From positions 1 to 5,167 of the forward strand of contig NZ_JAAVGY010000054.1 in the NCBI RefSeq assembly GCF_014799995.1: a stretch of DNA of 5,167 bases. The letters run 5' to 3'. The DNA is from Helicobacter sp. (lineage in GTDB: Bacteria; Campylobacterota; Campylobacteria; Campylobacterales; Helicobacteraceae). A model generated the notes under the pieces. It was not told the origin of the DNA. It saw only the letters and a program-made list of their open reading frames with translations, and did not search any database. The position numbers and the translations under genes were made by a program. This document shows positions 1 through 5,167 of this stretch, one piece after another (position 1 is the first letter of the stretch; every line of letters begins with the position of its first letter).

Positions 1-2220
1 GAGACCATCACAAATAAAAACAACAATTTAACACATATTGTCTTAACCAACACAGAGGATTTTTATATCATAGACGCTAAAGTTTATGCGACCTTTGCCA
101 AAGACAAGGCGATTCTAAAAGCCTTTAAAAATTGCGAGCACAAAGAGGGCAATGACGCAAGCACGAAGAGATTCTATGAGGAAATCAAGAATCTCTTACC
201 TAATCTTGATATGGAGATTCCATATACGCATTTTCGGATTGAGGATTCTATCCTCGCAAATTATCATTCTGAAACTCAAAATAATAGAGATGTTTCGCTT
301 TCTATGAAAGCTCAACATGACAAACAAGATTCTTTTTGTCATTCTGAACCTGCGTTAGCAGGTGAAGAATCCCAACGCACCAATAATAAAGAATCCCAAC
401 ATATCCTCCCACTCCTCTATCAGATTCTAAGCCCCCACGTGCTACTCAAGCGCAAAAGCTATCTTGACGCAAACACTCTAAACCAAGATTTCTATGATGA
501 ATTGCTCTATATTTTGGGACTCAAAGAAATTTCACAGAGTGGCAAGGTGCTCATTCTCCCAAGCCTTTCGCCCCACACACTCCTTGATTCGATATGCTCG
601 ACATTTGAGCTTGAAAGAGACAAAGACTTTGAGATTCTCTTTTCTTTGCTCACGACGTGGAACAATCGCCTATTATTCTTGCGCCTCTTAGAATCGATGC
701 TGCTAAGCTTCAAGCATATCCAAAAACCATTCCTAGATTTAGAGTGCTTAAAAGACTTCCAAGCTCTCAATACCCTATTCTTTGATATTTTGGCAAAGAT
801 AGAAGAGAATCGAGACGCAAATCTCCCCAAAGTTTTAGCACAGATTCCCTATCTCAACTCGAGCCTTTTTGAAAAAACACCCCTTGAGATTGAGGGCAAA
901 GAAATCAAGCTACTCGAATCCAAGCCCCTAATGCTCTATCATGATTCCATTCTCTACAAAGACAAAAACTTTTGCCAATCTCTAAATCTCAATGCCCAAG
1001 CCAAAGATTCCACCTTGCCGCTCTTAGAATATCTCTTTGCATTTTTGCATGCCTACGACTTCACAACCACAGCGCAAGATATTCAAAACCATACAAAGAT
1101 GAATTTCGACAAACTCATTAACTCCGCCGTGCTAGGGCTCGTCTTTGAAAAGCTCAATGGCTACAAAGAGGGCAGCTTCTACACCCCAAGCTTCATCACG
1201 CGCTATATGTGCAAGCAGAGCCTAGAAAGAGTCGTGCTGCAAAAATTTAACGAATCGCTCCAATGGGATTGCCAAAATCTTGACGAACTCAAAAACAAAA
1301 TCGACAAGCTCACAGATTCTAAAGAAGGCTACAAACAAGCAAATGCAATCTTTGATTCTGTCCACATCTGCGACCCCGCTGTGGGTAGTGGGCATTTCCT
1401 TGTCTCTGCCCTGAATGAACTGGTTTTGCTCAAGTTCAAGCTCGGGATTCTCTGCGATGAAAATCATCACAGAATCAAAGACATCACCCTAGAAATCTTA
1501 CGTGATGAAATCGTGATTAGGGATTCTCATAATGCACTTTTTACCTACACCCTGCCCGCACACGAAAACATCGAATCCCATAAGATTCAAAGGGCATTAT
1601 TCTTTGCTAAACGCAAACTCATCGAATCCTGCCTCTTTGGTGTGGATATTAACCCCAACTCATGCGAGATTACCAAGCTTCGCCTTTGGATTGAGCTGCT
1701 CAAATATAGCTACTATAAAGACATTCCAAACAAAAGGCTAGAGACACTGCCTAATATTGATATTAATATCAAGTGTGGGAATAGTCTCATCTCTCGCTTT
1801 AATCTTAGCGATTCATTACGCACGATTCCAAATATCAATTTCCAAATCGAGCAATACAAAAAGCTTGTTTTTGAATACAAAAATGCCGACCAAAACTTGA
1901 TGACAATCTCCAAAAAAGACATTGAAAAACAAATCGAGACAATTCAAGCAACCTTTACCCTGACACTCAAAGACCCAAAGACAAAAAGAGAACTAGAAAA
2001 GGCGATAGAATCGCATATCAAACAATTCAACAATTATTTGCTTGATGATGCAAGTTTGCTAGAGGGCTTAGGCTCTTTGCAATTCAATCTTTTTGGCACT
2101 CCGACTTTGAGTAAAGAGGAGCAAGAGAGGGCATTAGAATCCTATGGCAAAATCCAAATCTTGCGCAAAAAGCTCACCCTTGCCCTAAGCGGTGCAGAAT
2201 ACAAAAACGCCTTTGAATGA
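1..2220 (+). CDS. N-terminal fragment of type IIG restriction enzyme/methylase (motifs X, I-III), 5' end outside window
   Basis: This is the upstream reading frame as it would be translated: 739 visible codons ending at TGA 2218-2220. The ATG at 211 is not the start, because the 70 codons before it are open in the same frame and have the same family character (THIVLTNTEDFYI, then a Lys/Glu-rich helix). The fragment contains the S-adenosylmethionine-binding half of the methyltransferase: FYTP-type motif X at 1177-1188, motif I DPAVGSG at 1372-1392, FGVDINPNSCEITKLRLW from 1636, and the CGNSLI segment just after 1770. It ends with NAFE immediately before the lost Trp, so it lacks catalytic motif IV and the target-recognition domain. 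Alone it should not be able to methylate DNA. Sampled GC is about 42-48%, higher than the DNA downstream. Codon 88-134 DNA is a palindromic insertion. Any regulation lies upstream and is not visible. Confidence 0.75.
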   Translation, partial: ETITNKNNNLTHIVLTNTEDFYIIDAKVYATFAKDKAILKAFKNCEHKEGNDASTKRFYEEIKNLLPNLDMEIPYTHFRIEDSILANYHSETQNNRDVSLSMKAQHDKQDSFCHSEPALAGEESQRTNNKESQHILPLLYQILSPHVLLKRKSYLDANTLNQDFYDELLYILGLKEISQSGKVLILPSLSPHTLLDSICSTFELERDKDFEILFSLLTTWNNRLLFLRLLESMLLSFKHIQKPFLDLECLKDFQALNTLFFDILAKIEENRDANLPKVLAQIPYLNSSLFEKTPLEIEGKEIKLLESKPLMLYHDSILYKDKNFCQSLNLNAQAKDSTLPLLEYLFAFLHAYDFTTTAQDIQNHTKMNFDKLINSAVLGLVFEKLNGYKEGSFYTPSFITRYMCKQSLERVVLQKFNESLQWDCQNLDELKNKIDKLTDSKEGYKQANAIFDSVHICDPAVGSGHFLVSALNELVLLKFKLGILCDENHHRIKDITLEILRDEIVIRDSHNALFTYTLPAHENIESHKIQRALFFAKRKLIESCLFGVDINPNSCEITKLRLWIELLKYSYYKDIPNKRLETLPNIDINIKCGNSLISRFNLSDSLRTIPNINFQIEQYKKLVFEYKNADQNLMTISKKDIEKQIETIQATFTLTLKDPKTKRELEKAIESHIKQFNNYLLDDASLLEGLGSLQFNLFGTPTLSKEEQERALESYGKIQILRKKLTLALSGAEYKNAFE
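341..370 (+). repeat. 30-bp imperfect palindrome with tandem GA internal loop
   Basis: ATTCT-GA-ACCTGC-GTTA-GCAGGT-GA-AGAAT: two perfect stem segments (5 bp and 6 bp) separated by a symmetrical GA/GA internal loop and capped by a GTTA tetraloop. Tandem G-A mismatches of this orientation can stack as sheared pairs, so the whole 30 nt could fold as one hairpin in RNA or single-stranded DNA. It lies inside the coding frame and is not followed by a T run, so it is not a terminator. Confidence 0.75.
365..400 (+). repeat. 12-bp direct repeat at the edge of the palindromic insertion
   Basis: AAGAATCCCAAC occurs at 365-376 and again at 389-400, a 24-bp period that preserves the frame and repeats the peptide ESQ. 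The first copy overlaps the right arm of the 341-370 palindrome and the second lies at the probable right junction of the inserted material. This could be a duplication of the element's edge or part of a target-site-like duplication; the sequence alone does not tell which. Confidence 0.55.
2218..2220 (+). other. In-frame TGA replacing an expected TGG (Trp) codon
   Basis: The sequence reads GCC TTT GAA TGA CGT TTT GCA TTC CCC GAA, that is AFE-stop-RFAFPE, and then runs without a shift into the NPPY motif. In Eco57I-class enzymes this position is normally FEW(R/K)xxFPE, so a one-base TGG-to-TGA change explains it (family pattern recalled, not aligned here). No homopolymer or short repeat surrounds the site, which argues against slippage-driven phase variation. 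The base after the stop is C; TGAC is known in Escherichia coli as one of the leakier stop contexts, so some readthrough is conceivable. Confidence 0.85.
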
Positions 2221-2238
2221 CGTTTTGCATTCCCCGAA

Positions 2239-3627
2239 GTGCTAGATAGTAATGGCGACTTTTTGGGATTTGATTTGGTGATTGGGAATCCACCGTATAT
2301 CAGAATGCAGGGTTTAAATAAACAAATTTCAGAACAATACAAAAAATCCTACCAAACAGCAACAAAAAATTATGATATTTACGTACTATTTGTCGAAATG
2401 GGATTAAAAATTGCGAAATCCAATGCGCCCATTAATTTTATTATGCCGCATAAATGGCTCAATGCGGATTTTGGAGAGGGGCTAAGAAATCTTGTCAAAA
2501 ATAAAGCCGCAAAAATCATTCACTTTGGAGATTTTCAAGTTTTTAAAGCAAGCACCTATACAGCCTTGCATTGGTTTAATCATCAAGCAAAAGATTTACA
2601 ATTTATTAAATCTCCAGATTCGATTCAAACAGAGCAAGAAATGACAGAATTTCTAGATTCTATAACCCAAGAGGATTTTAGGATATTCCCACACAAAGAT
2701 TTAGATTCTAAAGTTTGGAATCTAGTCGGTGATAAAATACAAAATATTTTAATGAAAATTGCGCAATTTACCCCAGCTAAGGATATATTTCATAAAATGT
2801 TTCAAGGAATTGCCACGAGTAAAGATAGCGTATATTTCTTAGAACAATGCAAAGAAACCTCCAAAGGATTGATAAGAGGCTACTCTAAAGAGATTGATTT
2901 GATTGTAGAGATTGAATCAGATTTTGCAAAGCCTTTGTTAATGGGTAGTAGCTTTCATCGCTACGACAAGTTAGAATCTGATTTAAGGGTGATTTTTCCC
3001 TATTTTAAAGAAGTAGATTCTAGGGGCAAAGAAAAAATGAGCTTATATGGCGAGCTAGATTTGCAAACGCATTTCCCTAAAGGTTATTCTTATCTGAAAC
3101 AATGCGAACAAGTTTTACGAGCAAGAGAAAATGGGAGATTTGATACAGATAAATGGTATCAGTTTGGGAGAGCACAAGGGTTAATGGCAGGAAATGGAAT
3201 TACAAAGCTGCTTATGCCTTATTTGAGTATAAAATCGCAACTTACTTATGATGAAAAAGGGGAATTTTATCATAATACAAAAGTATTTGGCTTAATTAGA
3301 AATGTGAGCTATTCATCTTTAGACTATAAATATTTGTTAGCTATCTTAAATTCTAATTTAATGTGGTGGTATATAACAAAAACTGCTTCAGTAATGAGGG
3401 GCGGCTACTATACTTATACACCAACATATATAGAAAACTTTTGTATCCCCAATCTTACACCTAAAGAGCAAAAACCTTTTATCGCTTTAGCGGATAAAAT
3501 CCTAAATCTCAAAGCCAAAGATTCCACAACCAACACAAATGACTTAGAATCCGAAATTGATTCTTTAGTTTATAAACTCTATAATTTCACAGACGATGAG
3601 ATTAGAATCATAAAAAATAAAGGATAA
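2239..3627 (+). CDS. C-terminal fragment of type IIG enzyme: catalytic NPPY and target-recognition domain
   Basis: This is the continuation of the upstream gene after its TGA, in the same frame, 462 codons if started at GTG 2239. It carries motif IV NPPY (2287-2298), the adenine-flipping catalytic motif of N6-adenine/N4-cytosine methylases, preceded by GFDLVIG as in Eco57I/TaqI-class enzymes. Later segments (MPHKWLNADFGEGLRN, then LLAILNSNLMWWYI and TYTPTYIENFCIP) fit the TaqI/Eco57I-like C-terminal specificity domain that reads the target DNA. GTG 2239 has no recognisable Shine-Dalgarno upstream (preceding bases TTGCATTCCCCGAA). It is most likely an internal Val codon of the intact gene, so independent translation would depend on reinitiation 18 nt after the TGA. 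It lacks the motif X/I half and could not bind SAM alone. Composition falls sharply from about 2300 and partly recovers by about 3480. The stop is 2 nt before the next gene's ATG. Confidence 0.65.
   Translation: MLDSNGDFLGFDLVIGNPPYIRMQGLNKQISEQYKKSYQTATKNYDIYVLFVEMGLKIAKSNAPINFIMPHKWLNADFGEGLRNLVKNKAAKIIHFGDFQVFKASTYTALHWFNHQAKDLQFIKSPDSIQTEQEMTEFLDSITQEDFRIFPHKDLDSKVWNLVGDKIQNILMKIAQFTPAKDIFHKMFQGIATSKDSVYFLEQCKETSKGLIRGYSKEIDLIVEIESDFAKPLLMGSSFHRYDKLESDLRVIFPYFKEVDSRGKEKMSLYGELDLQTHFPKGYSYLKQCEQVLRARENGRFDTDKWYQFGRAQGLMAGNGITKLLMPYLSIKSQLTYDEKGEFYHNTKVFGLIRNVSYSSLDYKYLLAILNSNLMWWYITKTASVMRGGYYTYTPTYIENFCIPNLTPKEQKPFIALADKILNLKAKDSTTNTNDLESEIDSLVYKLYNFTDDEIRIIKNKG
3620..3624 (+). promoter_or_regulatory. 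Ribosome binding site of the GHKL ATPase gene
   Basis: AAGGA lies 5 nt before the ATG at 3630, a good Shine-Dalgarno match and spacing. It overlaps the last codons of the methylase gene (Lys-Gly-stop), so ribosomes finishing the methylase would be delivered next to this start. It supports ATG 3630 as the true start. Confidence 0.75.
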
Positions 3628-3629
3628 TT

Positions 3630-5167
3630 ATGCAAACTTCTTTCGCGACAAAAGTAACATCAAAAACCATTAAGCAGGATTCGGCTATTGCTAGACTTAA
3701 TCCCATAGGAGAAGCAATAAAAAATGCTATAGATGCTGGTGCTAAAAATATAAATATTTACCTCAATATTCACCCTAGTCAATTGTGTGGAGAGGAAGTG
3801 TCTCTTATCATTGAAGATGATGGAAGTGGATTTGATTGCTCAAATGAACAATATATGAATGAAAAATGGACACATTATAAAGGTGGGGATTATGTACCAA
3901 ATACTCTTGGAGGGAGAAGTCGCGGTAGATATACATATTTAAGATTTGTTGATTTCCGGCAAGAAAATATAAAAGATATTAAGATATATACAAAATTTAA
4001 TGATAAATATTATTGTGTTACTTTTTGTGTTGAGAATAATAATATTGGTTTTTATATAAGCGAAAAAAAGGCAGAATACCAAAAAGAAGCAATAACCCAA
4101 CTTTATATTGAACAATTAGGGAAAAAGTTTATCAATCAAAGAAACCTAGAAGAACTAGCCAAAGATTTAGAGAAAGAAATTATTGTTGAATTTGCAGATA
4201 AAATTCTTAAAAATATATCAATAAGTATCAATAATAAAAAAATTAATGTGGAAGATTATATAGATAAACGAGAGGAAAAAACTTATACCCTATCAAATGG
4301 AAAACAATTTGAATCTTATATAATTGTTTGGAAAAATGAAATCGATTTAACAGATAAAAAGCATACTTTTCTTTTTAATAAAATGGGAAATTGTCTAGGC
4401 AAAATACCTTCTGGTTCGCAAAAATCAATTTTTAATTGCCATACTGTTTTTTTAACAAGTGATATGTTTAAAGATGATTATGAGCTTTTGGAATTAGACT
4501 TAGAATACAAAGACCTCATAAAAGAAATGCAAAAATTATATAAACCTGATTTAGATAAACTCTTATTTCAGGTTTGGATTAAAAATAAAGATATGATAGC
4601 AAGCCAATTGGCGCAAAAAAATAAATTATTACCACTCGTAGATGATATGATAAAAGAAAAAATACAAGAAGCCTATAAAATATTAGCCGTGCCACTAATG
4701 CTTAATGAACACAATATTACCAAAAATAATATGTCCTATTTTAGCAATTCATTAATGGGATTAATTTCTGATAACAATTCTAATACACTTACAAATTTAG
4801 AGATTGTATTCAATCTAAATGAAAGTAATCAAAAAATTATGTCCTATGTAAATCAAAACCTTGATATTTTGACTCTTGTAAAAAAATATTATGGCGTTTT
4901 ATCAAAACTTGACTTTTTGAATAATTTTGAAAATTTAGTCTTAAATGAGGGAAAGCAAACCACAAAGGAAAGAACAGAATTACATAAAATTATAAACAAT
5001 CATTTATGGATATTTGACGAAACGTACTCAGATTTAGGATTTTTTAGCGACCAATCATTGAAGGGCATATTCAGGGAAGTAGGGCTTCCAATGAAGTTTG
5101 ATGATAAGGAACTAAGAAAGATTCCTGATATATTTATACCACAAACTACAAACAACGAATTAATTCC
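3630..5167 (+). CDS. GHKL (MutL/MORC-type) ATPase, probable C-terminal nuclease domain, 3'-partial
   Basis: The frame is open from ATG 3630 to the window end: 512 full codons with no stop. The N-terminal domain is a GHKL ATPase. The N-box EAIKNAIDAGA has Glu28 as the likely general base, Asn32 for Mg2+, and Asp35-Ala36. Motif II is EDDGSGF (residues 62-68), with Asp63 of DxGxG contacting adenine. A Gly-rich lid, GGRSRGRY, lies at 94-101. Such domains bind ATP and dimerise, driving conformational change in MutL, gyrase, Hsp90 and MORC proteins. No histidine-kinase dimerisation box or transmembrane segment is visible. Residues about 130-440 are Lys/Asn/Ile-rich and unrecognised; an S5-like transducer domain would be expected there. 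From about 450, ELHKIINNHLWIF, SDQSLKGI and KIPDIFIP resemble the start of PD-(D/E)XK nuclease domains that follow N-terminal regions in uncharacterised defence-type proteins; the expected ExK would fall just past the window. Start and RBS are clear, and the gene sits 2 nt after the methylase stop, suggesting one operon. GC is very low (8/60 at 4201-4260). The ATPase call is firm; nuclease and defence roles are inferred. Confidence 0.85.
   Translation, partial: MQTSFATKVTSKTIKQDSAIARLNPIGEAIKNAIDAGAKNINIYLNIHPSQLCGEEVSLIIEDDGSGFDCSNEQYMNEKWTHYKGGDYVPNTLGGRSRGRYTYLRFVDFRQENIKDIKIYTKFNDKYYCVTFCVENNNIGFYISEKKAEYQKEAITQLYIEQLGKKFINQRNLEELAKDLEKEIIVEFADKILKNISISINNKKINVEDYIDKREEKTYTLSNGKQFESYIIVWKNEIDLTDKKHTFLFNKMGNCLGKIPSGSQKSIFNCHTVFLTSDMFKDDYELLELDLEYKDLIKEMQKLYKPDLDKLLFQVWIKNKDMIASQLAQKNKLLPLVDDMIKEKIQEAYKILAVPLMLNEHNITKNNMSYFSNSLMGLISDNNSNTLTNLEIVFNLNESNQKIMSYVNQNLDILTLVKKYYGVLSKLDFLNNFENLVLNEGKQTTKERTELHKIINNHLWIFDETYSDLGFFSDQSLKGIFREVGLPMKFDDKELRKIPDIFIPQTTNNELI

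Larger units (their letters stand above)
262..402 (+). repeat. In-frame insertion made of three adjacent inverted repeats within the methylase gene
   Basis: Between SILANYH and ILPLLYQIL, segments that are close together in relatives as I recall them, lie about 47 codons of low-complexity, Ser/Gln/Asn/Lys-rich peptide. The DNA contains three inverted repeats in a row: GCTTTC/GAAAGC (297-302 with 306-311, 3-nt loop), ATGACAAA/TTTGTCAT (317-324 with 335-342, 10-nt loop), and a 30-bp hairpin at 341-370. TCATTCTGAA also occurs twice, at 264-273 and 339-348. The peptide CHSEPALAGEESQ is characteristic of dispersed palindromic elements read through in coding genes of several bacteria, including Helicobacter. 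The insertion keeps the frame open. Boundaries are approximate, and the dispersed nature is inferred because only one copy lies in the window. Confidence 0.65.
1..3627 (+). pseudogene. Type IIG (Eco57I-class) restriction-modification enzyme, 5'-partial, interrupted by in-frame TGA
   Basis: This is one ancestral gene for a fused restriction endonuclease, N6-adenine methyltransferase and specificity protein, which would methylate and cut DNA at its own recognition site using S-adenosylmethionine. The frame is open from base 1 to the TAA at 3625-3627 except for one TGA at 2218-2220, giving 1,208 visible codons before the TAA. In order it shows an N-terminal region typical of large Helicobacter/Campylobacter type IIG proteins (codons 1-80, with FYIIDAKVY), a palindromic insertion (about codons 88-134), motif X (KEGSFYTP, about codon 389), motif I (DPAVGSG, codons 458-464), the FGVDINP acidic-loop motif (D at codon 549), the catalytic NPPY (codons 763-766), and a TaqI/Eco57I-like target-recognition end. 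The start and any PD-(D/E)XK nuclease domain lie upstream of the window. All methylase motifs survive in one frame, so the lesion looks recent. The alternative is two cooperating polypeptides or stop readthrough. Family assignment is firm; loss of function is inferred. Confidence 0.8.

Noticed and set aside
211..213. ATG at 211 as start of the restriction enzyme gene
   Set aside because: The same frame is open back to base 1 with family-typical sequence, and no Shine-Dalgarno precedes it; it is an internal Met.
341..370. Hairpin as an intrinsic terminator
   Set aside because: No T run follows on either strand and the element lies inside an open reading frame.
507..830. Reverse-strand open frames in 507-830, 1222-1470, 1713-1922 and 2142-2342, and short forward frames at 494-691 and 1532-1741
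   Set aside because: All lie inside the methylase coding frame, have no recognisable domains or ribosome binding sites, and look like shadows of the real gene.
3580..3585. TATAAT as a possible -10 box about 45 nt upstream of the ATPase ATG
   Set aside because: It is an exact match but falls in coding sequence (Leu-Tyr-Asn) in very A+T-rich DNA where such hexamers arise by chance, and no convincing -35 is seen.
1..3627. BREX PglX methylase as alternative identity
   Set aside because: Both share the NPPY-class methylase core, but the N-terminal region and TaqI/Eco57I-like C-terminus fit type IIG better, and no BREX partner gene is visible.
4063..4070. A-AAA-AAG slippery heptamer in the ATPase frame as a programmed frameshift site
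   Set aside because: The motif is in the correct phase, but slipping by -1 meets a TGA after about 16 codons, no stimulatory stem is evident, and such A runs are common in this A+T-rich gene.
4447..4453. T7 tract as a phase-variation tract
   Set aside because: It is too short to be convincing, and comparable A/T runs occur throughout; no long G or C tract, the usual Helicobacter phase-variable type, is present in the window.

Overview
The window looks like an accessory restriction-modification/defence locus from a low-GC Campylobacterota genome, most likely an enterohepatic Helicobacter. This rests on the A+T-rich sequence, the very frequent GATTC/GAATC hexamer contexts, the AGA/TTA-rich codon use, and the presence of a long Eco57I-class (type IIG) methylase of a form common in that group. 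The organism is inferred; no rRNA or housekeeping gene is present to fix it. Everything lies on the + strand, and two of the three reading frames run off the window edges.

Region 1-3627 is one ancestral gene for a type IIG restriction-modification enzyme (fused nuclease/N6-adenine methyltransferase/specificity protein). Its 5' end lies outside the window. Reading is open from base 1, so the ATG at 211 is internal and not the start. A single in-frame TGA at 2218-2220 sits where relatives have a conserved Trp (a Phe-Glu-Trp-Arg/Lys-Phe type motif just before NPPY). It cuts the gene into an upstream part (motifs X, I, II/III) and a downstream part (motif IV NPPY plus the C-terminal target-recognition domain). 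The same reading frame continues past the stop with no frameshift, so this is a nonsense mutation, a sequencing error, or a recoded/leaky stop. The N-terminal third also carries an in-frame insertion of about 140 bp (roughly 262-402) built from three adjacent inverted repeats, resembling a dispersed palindromic element tolerated inside coding sequence. Base composition drops abruptly just after NPPY (about 2300) and partly recovers near 3460, suggesting that the target-recognition part has a different history from the flanks.

Region 3630-5167 holds the start of a second gene, open to the window end (512 complete codons visible). It begins 2 nt after the methylase stop behind a good Shine-Dalgarno sequence. 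Its N-terminus is a clear GHKL (gyrase/Hsp90/histidine-kinase/MutL/MORC) ATPase. Its visible C-terminal end looks like the opening of a PD-(D/E)XK nuclease-type domain, cut by the window edge. It is among the most A+T-rich sequence in the window.

Taken together, the locus looks like a translationally coupled pair: a DNA methylase/restriction enzyme, and a MutL/MORC-like ATPase that probably carries a nuclease. GHKL ATPases of this kind have been described as partners in restriction-modification operons. Whether the pair works, given the TGA in the methylase, is the main open question. No RNA genes, CRISPR arrays, IS ends or terminators were seen, and there is no gene-free stretch longer than 18 nt.
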